This document shows positions 55,456 to 64,000 of a stretch of DNA of 64,000 nucleotides, piece by piece. Each line of letters opens with the position of its first letter. Position 1 is the stretch's first letter. The notes beneath the pieces are model-generated. The model was not told the origin of the DNA. It was given only the letters and a program-made list of their open reading frames with translations, and made no database searches. Source of the DNA: Rhododendron vialii (Eukaryota > Streptophyta > Magnoliopsida > Ericales > Ericaceae); NCBI RefSeq assembly GCF_030253575.1, contig NC_080566.1:11293501-11357500 (forward strand). The letters are read 5' to 3'. The position numbers were made by a program, and so were the translations under genes.

Positions 55456-55575
55456 GGGTGCGATCATACCAGCACTAATGCACCGGATCCCATCAGAACT
55501 CCGCAGTTAGGCGTGCTTGGGCGAGAGTAGTACTAGGATGGGTGACCCCCTGGGAAGTCGTCGTGTTGCACCCCT
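55456..55575 (+). rRNA. 5S rRNA: 5S rRNA gene, copy 137 (distal, G105)
   Basis: A55G and C105G; T at -7. Class R spacer with private GGGATATGGGG. Confidence 0.95.
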
Positions 55576-55862
55576 TTTTCGTTTTTGTACGAAATCCCTT
55601 CCCCGCCCCCCGTTCCCTTCTTTCATCCGGTCGCCGCAACTTCGGCTCATTCCGTCCGGATCTTCCCGGAGAGTTTTCGCAGCGATTTTTCGAGCTGCGA
55701 GCCAAAATAGCCCCGTCAGCGGGCACGTTCGGCCGTAGCCATCCCTCCAACGGGATATGGGGTCCGGCCGGCGAGACGTGGCTGGGAAAGCCAGAGATAG
55801 AGTGAGCAGTGCCCGACGGGGCAGAAAAATGGAACAAAAGAATTGAAAGCGGAGTGCCTATG

Positions 55863-55982
55863 GGGTGCGATCATACCAGCACTAATGCACCGGATCCCAT
55901 CAGAACTCCGCAGTTAGGCGTGCTTGGGCGAGAGTAGTACTAGGATGGGTGACCCCCTGGGAAGTCGTCGTGTTGCACCCCT
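55863..55982 (+). rRNA. 5S rRNA: 5S rRNA gene, copy 138 (distal, G105)
   Basis: A55G and C105G, normal G at -7. Class R spacer with CGCTCCCCG. Confidence 0.95.
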
Positions 55983-56269
55983 TTTTCGTTTTTGTACGAA
56001 ATCCCTTCCCCGCTCCCCGTTCCCTTCTTTCATCCGGTCGCCGCAACTTCGGCTCATTCCGTCCGGATCTTCCCGGAGAGTTTTCGCAGCGATTTTTCGA
56101 GCTGCGAGCCAAAATAGCCCCGTCAGCGGGCACGTTCGGCCGTAGCCATCCCTCCAACGGGATACGGGGTCCGGCCGGCGAGACGTGGCTGGGAAAGCCA
56201 GAGATAGAGTGAGCAGTGCCCGACGGGGCAGAAAAATGGAACAAAAGAATTGAAAGCGGAGTGCCTATG

Positions 56270-56389
56270 GGGTGCGATCATACCAGCACTAATGCACCGG
56301 ATCCCATCAGAACTCCGCAGTTAGGCGTGCTTGGGCGAGAGTAGTACTAGGATGGGTGACCCCCTGGGAAGTCCTCGTGTTGCACCCCT
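56270..56389 (+). rRNA. 5S rRNA: 5S rRNA gene, copy 139 (distal)
   Basis: A55G body; class Q spacer, 407 bp. Confidence 0.96.
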
Positions 56390-56676
56390 TTTTCGTTTTT
56401 GAACGAAATCCCTTCCCCGCCCCCCGTTCCCTTCTTTCATCCGGTCGCCGCAACTTCGGCTCATTCCGTTCGGATCTTCCCGGAGAGTTTTCGCAGCGAT
56501 TTTTCGAGCTGCGAGCCAAAATCGCCCCGTCAGCGGGCACGTTCGGCCGTAGCCATCCCTCCAACGGGATACGGGGTCCGGCCGGCGAGACGTGGCTGGG
56601 AAAGCCAGAGATAGAGTGAGCAGTGCCCGACGGGGCAGAAAAATGGAACAAAAGAATTGAAAGCGGAGTGCCTATG

Positions 56677-56796
56677 GGGTGCGATCATACCAGCACTAAT
56701 GCACCGGATCCCATCAGAACTCCGCAGTTAGGCGTGCTTGGGCGAGAGTAGTACTAGGATGGGTGACCCCCTGGGAAGTCCTCGTGTTGCACCCCT
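56677..56796 (+). rRNA. 5S rRNA: 5S rRNA gene, copy 140 (distal)
   Basis: A55G body; class Q spacer, 406 bp, ending GGAGTTCC. Confidence 0.96.
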
Positions 56797-57082
56797 TTTT
56801 CGTTTTTGAACGAAATCCCTTCCCCGCCCCCGTTCCCTTCTTTCATCCGGTCGCCGCAACTTCGGCTCATTCCGTTCGGATCTTCCCGGAGAGTTTTCGC
56901 AGCGATTTTTCGAGCTGCGAGCCAAAATCGCCCCGTCAGCGGGCACGTTCGGCCGTAGCCATCCCTCCAACGGGATACGGGGTCCGGCCGGCGAGACGTG
57001 GCTGGGAAAGCCAGAGATAGAGTGAGCAGTGCCCGACGGGGCAGAAAAATGGAACAAAAGAATTGAAAGCGGAGTTCCTATG

Positions 57083-57202
57083 GGGTGCGATCATACCAGC
57101 ACTAATGCACCGGATCCCATCAGAACTCCGCAGTTAGGCGTGCTTGGGCGAGAGTAGTACTAGGATGGGTGACCCCCTGGGAAGTCGTCGTGTTGCACCC
57201 CT
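57083..57202 (+). rRNA. 5S rRNA: 5S rRNA gene, copy 141 (distal, G105)
   Basis: A55G and C105G; T at -7. Class R spacer. Confidence 0.95.
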
Positions 57203-57489
57203 TTTTCGTTTTTGTACGAAATCCCTTCCCCGCCCCCCGTTCCCTTCTTTCATCCGGTCGCCGCAACTTCGGCTCATTCCGTCCGGATCTTCCCGGAGAG
57301 TTTTCGCAGCGATTTTTCGAGCTGCGAGCCAAAATAGCCCCGTCAGCGGGCACGTTCGGCCGTAGCCATCCCTCCAACGGGATACGGGGTCCGGCCGGCG
57401 AGACGTGGCTGGGAAAGCCAGAGATAGAGTGAGCAGTGCCCGACGGGGCAGAAAAATGGAACAAAAGAATTGAAAGCGGAGTGCCTATG

Positions 57490-57609
57490 GGGTGCGATCA
57501 TACCAGCACTAATGCACCGGATCCCATCAGAACTCCGCAGTTAGGCGTGCTTGGGCGAGAGTAGTACTAGGATGGGTGACCCCCTGGGAAGTCGTCGTGT
57601 TGCACCCCT
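57490..57609 (+). rRNA. 5S rRNA: 5S rRNA gene, copy 142 (distal, G105)
   Basis: A55G and C105G. Class R spacer with CGCTCCCCG and GGTCTGGCC. Confidence 0.95.
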
Positions 57610-57896
57610 TTTTCGTTTTTGTACGAAATCCCTTCCCCGCTCCCCGTTCCCTTCTTTCATCCGGTCGCCGCAACTTCGGCTCATTCCGTCCGGATCTTCC
57701 CGGAGAGTTTTCGCAGCGATTTTTCGAGCTGCGAGCCAAAATAGCCCCGTCAGCGGGCACGTTCGGCCGTAGCCATCCCTCCAACGGGATACGGGGTCTG
57801 GCCGGCGAGACGTGGCTGGGAAAGCCAGAGATAGAGTGAGCAGTGCCCGACGGGGCAGAAAAATGGAACAAAAGAATTGAAAGCGGAGTGCCTATG

Positions 57897-58016
57897 GGGT
57901 GCGATCATACCAGCACTAATGCACCGGATCCCATCAGAACTCCGCAGTTAGGCGTGCTTGGGCGAGAGTAGTACTAGGATGGGTGACCCCCTGGGAAGTC
58001 CTCGTGTTGCACCCCT
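57897..58016 (+). rRNA. 5S rRNA: 5S rRNA gene, copy 143 (distal)
   Basis: A55G body; class Q spacer, 407 bp, ending GGAGTTCC. Confidence 0.96.
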
Positions 58017-58303
58017 TTTTCGTTTTTGAACGAAATCCCTTCCCCGCCCCCCGTTCCCTTCTTTCATCCGGTCGCCGCAACTTCGGCTCATTCCGTTCGG
58101 ATCTTCCCGGAGAGTTTTCGCAGCGATTTTTCGAGCTGCGAGCCAAAATCGCCCCGTCAGCGGGCACGTTCGGCCGTAGCCATCCCTCCAACGGGATACG
58201 GGGTCCGGCCGGCGAGACGTGGCTGGGAAAGCCAGAGATAGAGTGAGCAGTGCCCGACGGGGCAGAAAAATGGAACAAAAGAATTGAAAGCGGAGTTCCT
58301 ATG

Positions 58304-58423
58304 GGGTGCGATCATACCAGCACTAATGCACCGGATCCCATCAGAACTCCGCAGTTAGGCGTGCTTGGGCGAGAGTAGTACTAGGATGGGTGACCCCCTG
58401 GGAAGTCGTCGTGTTGCACCCCT
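58304..58423 (+). rRNA. 5S rRNA: 5S rRNA gene, copy 144 (distal, G105)
   Basis: A55G and C105G; T at -7. 405-bp unit: its spacer lacks two bases (AAAGCAGTGCC) just upstream of copy 145. Confidence 0.95.
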
Positions 58424-58708
58424 TTTTCGTTTTTGTACGAAATCCCTTCCCCGCCCCCCGTTCCCTTCTTTCATCCGGTCGCCGCAACTTCGGCTCATTC
58501 CGTCCGGATCTTCCCGGAGAGTTTTCGCAGCGATTTTTCGAGCTGCGAGCCAAAATAGCCCCGTCAGCGGGCACGTTCGGCCGTAGCCATCCCTCCAACG
58601 GGATACGGGGTCCGGCCGGCGAGACGTGGCTGGGAAAGCCAGAGATAGAGTGAGCAGTGCCCGACGGGGCAGAAAAATGGAACAAAAGAATTGAAAGCAG
58701 TGCCTATG

Positions 58709-58828
58709 GGGTGCGATCATACCAGCACTAATGCACCGGATCCCATCAGAACTCCGCAGTTAGGCGTGCTTGGGCGAGAGTAGTACTAGGATGGGTGACC
58801 CCCTGGGAAGTCCTCGTGTTGCACCCCT
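58709..58828 (+). rRNA. 5S rRNA: 5S rRNA gene, copy 145 (distal)
   Basis: A55G body; preceded by the 2-bp promoter deletion near -12. Class Q spacer, 406 bp. Confidence 0.96.
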
Positions 58829-59114
58829 TTTTCGTTTTTGAACGAAATCCCTTCCCCGCCCCCGTTCCCTTCTTTCATCCGGTCGCCGCAACTTCGGCTC
58901 ATTCCGTTCGGATCTTCCCGGAGAGTTTTCGCAGCGATTTTTCGAGCTGCGAGCCAAAATCGCCCCGTCAGCGGGCACGTTCGGCCGTAGCCATCCCTCC
59001 AACGGGATACGGGGTCCGGCCGGCGAGACGTGGCTGGGAAAGCCAGAGATAGAGTGAGCAGTGCCCGACGGGGCAGAAAAATGGAACAAAAGAATTGAAA
59101 GCGGAGTGCCTATG

Positions 59115-59234
59115 GGGTGCGATCATACCAGCACTAATGCACCGGATCCCATCAGAACTCCGCAGTTAGGCGTGCTTGGGCGAGAGTAGTACTAGGATGG
59201 GTGACCCCCTGGGAAGTCCTCGTGTTGCACCCCT
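59115..59234 (+). rRNA. 5S rRNA: 5S rRNA gene, copy 146 (distal)
   Basis: A55G body; class Q spacer, 406 bp, with CCCTCCCCC. Confidence 0.96.
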
Positions 59235-59520
59235 TTTTCGTTTTTGAACGAAATCCCTCCCCCGCCCCCGTTCCCTTCTTTCATCCGGTCGCCGCAACTT
59301 CGGCTCATTCCGTTCGGATCTTCCCGGAGAGTTTTCGCAGCGATTTTTCGAGCTGCGAGCCAAAATCGCCCCGTCAGCGGGCACGTTCGGCCGTAGCCAT
59401 CCCTCCAACGGGATACGGGGTCCGGCCGGCGAGACGTGGCTGGGAAAGCCAGAGATAGAGTGAGCAGTGCCCGACGGGGCAGAAAAATGGAACAAAAGAA
59501 TTGAAAGCGGAGTTCCTATG

Positions 59521-59640
59521 GGGTGCGATCATACCAGCACTAATGCACCGGATCCCATCAGAACTCCGCAGTTAGGCGTGCTTGGGCGAGAGTAGTACTA
59601 GGATGGGTGACCCCCTGGGAAGTCGTCGTGTTGCACCCCT
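59521..59640 (+). rRNA. 5S rRNA: 5S rRNA gene, copy 147 (distal, G105)
   Basis: A55G and C105G; T at -7. 405-bp unit with the same 2-bp spacer deletion as copy 144. Confidence 0.95.
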
Positions 59641-59925
59641 TTTTCGTTTTTGTACGAAATCCCTTCCCCGCCCCCCGTTCCCTTCTTTCATCCGGTCGCC
59701 GCAACTTCGGCTCATTCCGTCCGGATCTTCCCGGAGAGTTTTCGCAGCGATTTTTCGAGCTGCGAGCCAAAATAGCCCCGTCAGCGGGCACGTTCGGCCG
59801 TAGCCATCCCTCCAACGGGATACGGGGTCCGGCCGGCGAGACGTGGCTGGGAAAGCCAGAGATAGAGTGAGCAGTGCCCGACGGGGCAGAAAAATGGAAC
59901 AAAAGAATTGAAAGCAGTGCCTATG

Positions 59926-60045
59926 GGGTGCGATCATACCAGCACTAATGCACCGGATCCCATCAGAACTCCGCAGTTAGGCGTGCTTGGGCGAGAGTAG
60001 TACTAGGATGGGTGACCCCCTGGGAAGTCCTCGTGTTGCACCCCT
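59926..60045 (+). rRNA. 5S rRNA: 5S rRNA gene, copy 148 (distal)
   Basis: A55G body; preceded by the 2-bp promoter deletion. Class Q spacer, 406 bp. Confidence 0.96.
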
Positions 60046-60331
60046 TTTTCGTTTTTGAACGAAATCCCTTCCCCGCCCCCGTTCCCTTCTTTCATCCGGT
60101 CGCCGCAACTTCGGCTCATTCCGTTCGGATCTTCCCGGAGAGTTTTCGCAGCGATTTTTCGAGCTGCGAGCCAAAATCGCCCCGTCAGCGGGCACGTTCG
60201 GCCGTAGCCATCCCTCCAACGGGATACGGGGTCCGGCCGGCGAGACGTGGCTGGGAAAGCCAGAGATAGAGTGAGCAGTGCCCGACGGGGCAGAAAAATG
60301 GAACAAAAGAATTGAAAGCGGAGTGCCTATG

Positions 60332-60451
60332 GGGTGCGATCATACCAGCACTAATGCACCGGATCCCATCAGAACTCCGCAGTTAGGCGTGCTTGGGCGA
60401 GAGTAGTACTAGGATGGGTGACCCCCTGGGAAGTCCTCGTGTTGCACCCCT
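60332..60451 (+). rRNA. 5S rRNA: 5S rRNA gene, copy 149 (distal)
   Basis: A55G body; class Q spacer, 406 bp, with CCCTCCCCC. Confidence 0.96.
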
Positions 60452-60737
60452 TTTTCGTTTTTGAACGAAATCCCTCCCCCGCCCCCGTTCCCTTCTTTCA
60501 TCCGGTCGCCGCAACTTCGGCTCATTCCGTTCGGATCTTCCCGGAGAGTTTTCGCAGCGATTTTTCGAGCTGCGAGCCAAAATCGCCCCGTCAGCGGGCA
60601 CGTTCGGCCGTAGCCATCCCTCCAACGGGATACGGGGTCCGGCCGGCGAGACGTGGCTGGGAAAGCCAGAGATAGAGTGAGCAGTGCCCGACGGGGCAGA
60701 AAAATGGAACAAAAGAATTGAAAGCGGAGTTCCTATG

Positions 60738-60857
60738 GGGTGCGATCATACCAGCACTAATGCACCGGATCCCATCAGAACTCCGCAGTTAGGCGTGCTT
60801 GGGCGAGAGTAGTACTAGGATGGGTGACCCCCTGGGAAGTCGTCGTGTTGCACCCCT
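60738..60857 (+). rRNA. 5S rRNA: 5S rRNA gene, copy 150 (distal, G105)
   Basis: A55G and C105G; T at -7. Class R spacer with private GTGGCTTGG. Confidence 0.95.
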
Positions 60858-61144
60858 TTTTCGTTTTTGTACGAAATCCCTTCCCCGCCCCCCGTTCCCT
60901 TCTTTCATCCGGTCGCCGCAACTTCGGCTCATTCCGTCCGGATCTTCCCGGAGAGTTTTCGCAGCGATTTTTCGAGCTGCGAGCCAAAATAGCCCCGTCA
61001 GCGGGCACGTTCGGCCGTAGCCATCCCTCCAACGGGATACGGGGTCCGGCCGGCGAGACGTGGCTTGGAAAGCCAGAGATAGAGTGAGCAGTGCCCGACG
61101 GGGCAGAAAAATGGAACAAAAGAATTGAAAGCGGAGTGCCTATG

Positions 61145-61264
61145 GGGTGCGATCATACCAGCACTAATGCACCAGATCCCATCAGAACTCCGCAGTTAGG
61201 CGTGCTGGGGCGAGAGTAGTACTAGGATGGGTGACCCCCTGGGAAGTCGTCGTGTTGCACCCCT
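61145..61264 (+). rRNA. 5S rRNA: 5S rRNA gene, copy 151 (distal, most diverged body)
   Basis: Carries A55G and C105G plus private G30A (ACCAGATCC, the only lost GGATCC site) and T63G in the A box (GTGCTGGGGCG). With two A-box changes it is the best candidate for a pseudogene among full-length copies. Class R spacer with CGCTCCCCG. Confidence 0.93.
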
Positions 61265-61551
61265 TTTTCGTTTTTGTACGAAATCCCTTCCCCGCTCCCC
61301 GTTCCCTTCTTTCATCCGGTCGCCGCAACTTCGGCTCATTCCGTCCGGATCTTCCCGGAGAGTTTTCGCAGCGATTTTTCGAGCTGCGAGCCAAAATAGC
61401 CCCGTCAGCGGGCACGTTCGGCCGTAGCCATCCCTCCAACGGGATACGGGGTCCGGCCGGCGAGACGTGGCTGGGAAAGCCAGAGATAGAGTGAGCAGTG
61501 CCCGACGGGGCAGAAAAATGGAACAAAAGAATTGAAAGCGGAGTGCCTATG

Positions 61552-61671
61552 GGGTGCGATCATACCAGCACTAATGCACCGGATCCCATCAGAACTCCGC
61601 AGTTAGGCGTGCTTGGGCGAGAGTAGTACTAGGATGGGTGACCCCCTGGGAAGTCCTCGTGTTGCACCCCT
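61552..61671 (+). rRNA. 5S rRNA: 5S rRNA gene, copy 152 (distal)
   Basis: A55G body; class Q spacer, 407 bp. Confidence 0.96.
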
Positions 61672-61958
61672 TTTTCGTTTTTGAACGAAATCCCTTCCCC
61701 GCCCCCCGTTCCCTTCTTTCATCCGGTCGCCGCAACTTCGGCTCATTCCGTTCGGATCTTCCCGGAGAGTTTTCGCAGCGATTTTTCGAGCTGCGAGCCA
61801 AAATCGCCCCGTCAGCGGGCACGTTCGGCCGTAGCCATCCCTCCAACGGGATACGGGGTCCGGCCGGCGAGACGTGGCTGGGAAAGCCAGAGATAGAGTG
61901 AGCAGTGCCCGACGGGGCAGAAAAATGGAACAAAAGAATTGAAAGCGGAGTGCCTATG

Positions 61959-62078
61959 GGGTGCGATCATACCAGCACTAATGCACCGGATCCCATCAGA
62001 ACTCCGCAGTTAGGCGTGCTTGGGCGAGAGTAGTACTAGGATGGGTGACCCCCTGGGAAGTCCTCGTGTTGCACCCCT
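61959..62078 (+). rRNA. 5S rRNA: 5S rRNA gene, copy 153 (distal)
   Basis: A55G body; spacer with CTCAAACGGG, counterpart of copy 132. Confidence 0.96.
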
Positions 62079-62365
62079 TTTTCGTTTTTGTACGAAATCC
62101 CTTCCCCGCCCCCCGTTCCCTTCTTTCATCCGGTCGCCGCAACTTCGGCTCATTCCGTCCGGATCTTCCCGGAGAGTTTTCGCAGCGATTTTTCGAGCTG
62201 CGAGCCAAAATCGCCCCGTCAGCGGGCACGTTCGGCCGTAGCCATCCCTCAAACGGGATACGGGGTCCGGCCGGCGAGACGTGGCTGGGAAAGCCAGAGA
62301 TAGAGTGAGCAGTGCCCGACGGGGCAGAAAAATGGAACAAAAGAATTGAAAGCGGAGTGCCTATG

Positions 62366-62485
62366 GGGTGCGATCATACCAGCACTAATGCACCGGATCC
62401 CATCAGAACTCCGCAGTTAGGCGTGCTTGGGCGAGAGTAGTACTAGGATGGGTGACCCCCTGGGAAGTCCTCGTGTTGCACCCCT
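62366..62485 (+). rRNA. 5S rRNA: 5S rRNA gene, copy 154 (distal)
   Basis: A55G body; spacer with GCCACCCG, GTTCTGCCG and AAGCTAGAG, counterpart of copy 133. Confidence 0.96.
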
Positions 62486-62772
62486 TTTTCGTTTTTGTAC
62501 GAAATCCCTTCCCCGCCACCCGTTCCCTTCTTTCATCCGGTCGCCGCAACTTCGGCTCATTCCGTCCGGATCTTCCCGGAGAGTTTTCGCAGCGATTTTT
62601 CGAGCTGCGAGCCAAAATCGCCCCGTCAGCGGGCACGTTCTGCCGTAGCCATCCCTCCAACGGGATACGGGGTCCGGCCGGCGAGACGTGGCTGGGAAAG
62701 CTAGAGATAGAGTGAGCAGTGCCCGACGGGGCAGAAAAATGGAACAAAAGAATTGAAAGCGGAGTGCCTATG

Positions 62773-62892
62773 GGGTGCGATCATACCAGCACTAATGCAC
62801 CGGATCCCATCAGAACTCCGCAGTTAGGCGTGCTTGGGCGAGAGTAGTACTAGGATGGGTGACCCCCTGGGAAGTCCTCGTGTTGCACCCCT
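62773..62892 (+). rRNA. 5S rRNA: 5S rRNA gene, copy 155 (distal)
   Basis: A55G body; plain class P spacer, counterpart of copy 134. Confidence 0.96.
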
Positions 62893-63179
62893 TTTTCGTT
62901 TTTGTACGAAATCCCTTCCCCGCCCCCCGTTCCCTTCTTTCATCCGGTCGCCGCAACTTCGGCTCATTCCGTCCGGATCTTCCCGGAGAGTTTTCGCAGC
63001 GATTTTTCGAGCTGCGAGCCAAAATAGCCCCGTCAGCGGGCACGTTCGGCCGTAGCCATCCCTCCAACGGGATACGGGGTCCGGCCGGCGAGACGTGGCT
63101 GGGAAAGCCAGAGATAGAGTGAGCAGTGCCCGACGGGGCAGAAAAATGGAACAAAAGAATTGAAAGCGGAGTGCCTATG

Positions 63180-63299
63180 GGGTGCGATCATACCAGCACT
63201 AATGCACCGGATCCCATCAGAACTCCGCAGTTAGGCGTGCTTGGGCGAGAGTAGTACTAGGATGGGTGACCCCCTGGGAAGTCCTCGTGTTGCACCCCT
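63180..63299 (+). rRNA. 5S rRNA: 5S rRNA gene, copy 156 (distal)
   Basis: A55G body; class Q spacer, 406 bp, counterpart of copy 135. Confidence 0.96.
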
Positions 63300-63585
63300 T
63301 TTTCGTTTTTGAACGAAATCCCTTCCCCGCCCCCGTTCCCTTCTTTCATCCGGTCGCCGCAACTTCGGCTCATTCCGTTCGGATCTTCCCGGAGAGTTTT
63401 CGCAGCGATTTTTCGAGCTGCGAGCCAAAATCGCCCCGTCAGCGGGCACGTTCGGCCGTAGCCATCCCTCCAACGGGATACGGGGTCCGGCCGGCGAGAC
63501 GTGGCTGGGAAAGCCAGAGATAGAGTGAGCAGTGCCCGACGGGGCAGAAAAATGGAACAAAAGAATTGAAAGCGGAGTGCCTATG

Positions 63586-63705
63586 GGGTGCGATCATACC
63601 AGCACTAATGCACCGGATCCCATCAGAACTCCGCAGTTAGGCGTGCTTGGGCGAGAGTAGTACTAGGATGGGTGACCCCCTGGGAAGTCCTCGTGTTGCA
63701 CCCCT
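63586..63705 (+). rRNA. 5S rRNA: 5S rRNA gene, copy 157 (distal)
   Basis: A55G body; class Q spacer with CCCTCCCCC, counterpart of copy 136. Last complete gene. Confidence 0.96.
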
Positions 63706-63991
63706 TTTTCGTTTTTGAACGAAATCCCTCCCCCGCCCCCGTTCCCTTCTTTCATCCGGTCGCCGCAACTTCGGCTCATTCCGTTCGGATCTTCCCGGAG
63801 AGTTTTCGCAGCGATTTTTCGAGCTGCGAGCCAAAATCGCCCCGTCAGCGGGCACGTTCGGCCGTAGCCATCCCTCCAACGGGATACGGGGTCCGGCCGG
63901 CGAGACGTGGCTGGGAAAGCCAGAGATAGAGTGAGCAGTGCCCGACGGGGCAGAAAAATGGAACAAAAGAATTGAAAGCGGAGTTCCTATG

Positions 63992-64000
63992 GGGTGCGAT
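63992..64000 (+). rRNA. 5S rRNA: 5S rRNA gene, copy 158 (5' end only, cut by window edge)
   Basis: Only GGGTGCGAT is inside the window. It has G at -1 and T at -7, which predicts a G105-type gene. Confidence 0.9.

Larger units (their letters stand above)
58304..59520 (+). repeat. 1,217-bp tandem duplication, copy 1 (copies 144-146)
   Basis: Order R (2-bp deletion), Q 406, Q CCCTCCCCC. Directly followed by an identical order at 59521-60737. Confidence 0.92.
59521..60737 (+). repeat. 1,217-bp tandem duplication, copy 2 (copies 147-149)
   Basis: Adjacent partner carrying the same 2-bp deletion upstream of its second gene. Confidence 0.92.
61959..63991 (+). repeat. Distal higher-order block, copy 2 (copies 153-157)
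   Basis: Partner of 53423-55455, in the same order: CAAAC, GCCACCC/CTAG, plain P, Q 406, Q with CCCTCCCCC. Confidence 0.9.
1..64000 (+). repeat. 5S rDNA tandem array (157 complete units plus ends)
   Basis: The whole window is a direct tandem repeat of about 407 bp, one 120-nt 5S gene plus one 287-bp spacer per unit, all in one orientation. The 5S body with its A, IE and C boxes identifies it. Unit lengths vary only by small indels (405-411 bp). A GGATCC site at +30-35 is present in every complete gene except copy 151. No unit is interrupted by a mobile element. Known of plants: 5S genes usually sit in long separate arrays, are heavily methylated, and only part are transcribed. Confidence 0.98.
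52202..64000 (+). repeat. Distal 5S subfamily block (A55G, G at -1)
   Basis: Copies 129-158. All complete genes share A55G, and all starts have G at -1. Spacers share ATTCCGT, CGAGCTGCG, GCTGGGAAAGCC, GAGTGAGCAG and GGAACAAAAG. Within it are P, Q and R unit classes with their own higher-order order. Confidence 0.95.

Noticed and set aside
1-64000. Cassandra-like retrotransposon carrying a 5S sequence in its LTR
   Set aside because: There is no primer-binding site, polypurine tract or TG...CA end, no second spacing class, and each unit is a full 5S gene with terminator. The tandem 407-bp order is that of genomic 5S rDNA.
1-64000. CRISPR array or bacterial repeat system
   Set aside because: The repeats are 120-nt eukaryotic 5S genes with Pol III boxes, and the spacers are near-identical rather than unique.
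1-64000. Linked 35S (18S-5.8S-25S) rDNA, as in some mosses and Asteraceae
   Set aside because: No 18S, 5.8S or 25S sequence occurs anywhere in the window; the period is only about 407 bp.

Overview
The window is one uninterrupted head-to-tail array of plant-type 5S ribosomal RNA genes. I count 157 complete genes plus the first 9 nt of a 158th, all on the + strand. The repeat is about 407 bp: a 120-nt gene and a 287-bp GC-rich spacer. The gene begins GGGTGCGATC, ends TTGCACCCCT, and has the 5S internal promoter (A box +50-64, intermediate element +67-72, C box +80-97). This body is typical of land plants, most likely a seed plant and probably a eudicot; I do not recognise the spacer well enough to name a family. 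No 18S/25S rDNA, transposon, inversion or protein gene interrupts the 64 kb, so this is a separate (S-type) plant 5S locus. Unit lengths are 407 bp except 405 (2), 406 (14), 408 (7) and 411 (5). These sum exactly to the distance from the first to the last gene start.

Spacer class codes used in the entries (each describes the spacer downstream of the named gene). A: T6-G-T5 terminator, TCTCTT, GTATCTTCC, CCAGCTTCG, AAGCCAG, GGACC. A2: as A but TCCCTT. B: T5-CG-T5, CAACAAG, AAGACAG, GGACC. C: T5-CG-T5, GTATCTTTCC, AAGACAG, GTACC. D: T5-CG-T5, GTATCTTCC, CCAGCTTCG, AAGCCAG, GGACC. E: as C but AAGCCAG; E2 also has GAGCGAGCAG and GGACC. F: GGATCTTCC, CCAGCTGCG, AAGACAG, GTACC; F2-F4 are AAGCCAG forms. 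G: CGAGCTGCG with CCCCCTTCAGC and CACTCTC (G1 and G2 are 408 bp; G3 is 411 bp with a TGC insertion). H: as A but CGAGCTGCG. I: T5-CG-T5, TCTCTT, AAGACAG, GTACC. Distal classes P, Q and R all have GCTGGGAAAGCC and GGAACAAAAG. P has GTACG. Q has GAACG with GTTCGG. R has G105 in its gene.

Layout. Units 1-70 (to about 28.57 kb) are mixtures of A-G. Units 71-118 (about 28.6-48.1 kb) are dominated by A, C, F and H in higher-order patterns, including a 6,109-bp tandem duplication that contains an older 1,628-bp duplication. Units 119-128 (48.1-52.2 kb) are a transition zone of F3/F4/G forms. Units 129-158 (52.2-64.0 kb) are a distinct subfamily in which every gene carries A55G inside the A box and every start is preceded by G instead of C at -1. 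The switch lies inside the spacer of unit 128.

How it works together: each unit should be an independent RNA polymerase III gene (TFIIIA/TFIIIC/TFIIIB) ending at the T-runs, making 5S rRNA for the large ribosomal subunit. Variation along the array records unequal exchange and local homogenisation. The most notable biological question is whether the distal A-box-variant block, and copies with C-box deletions, are silent.
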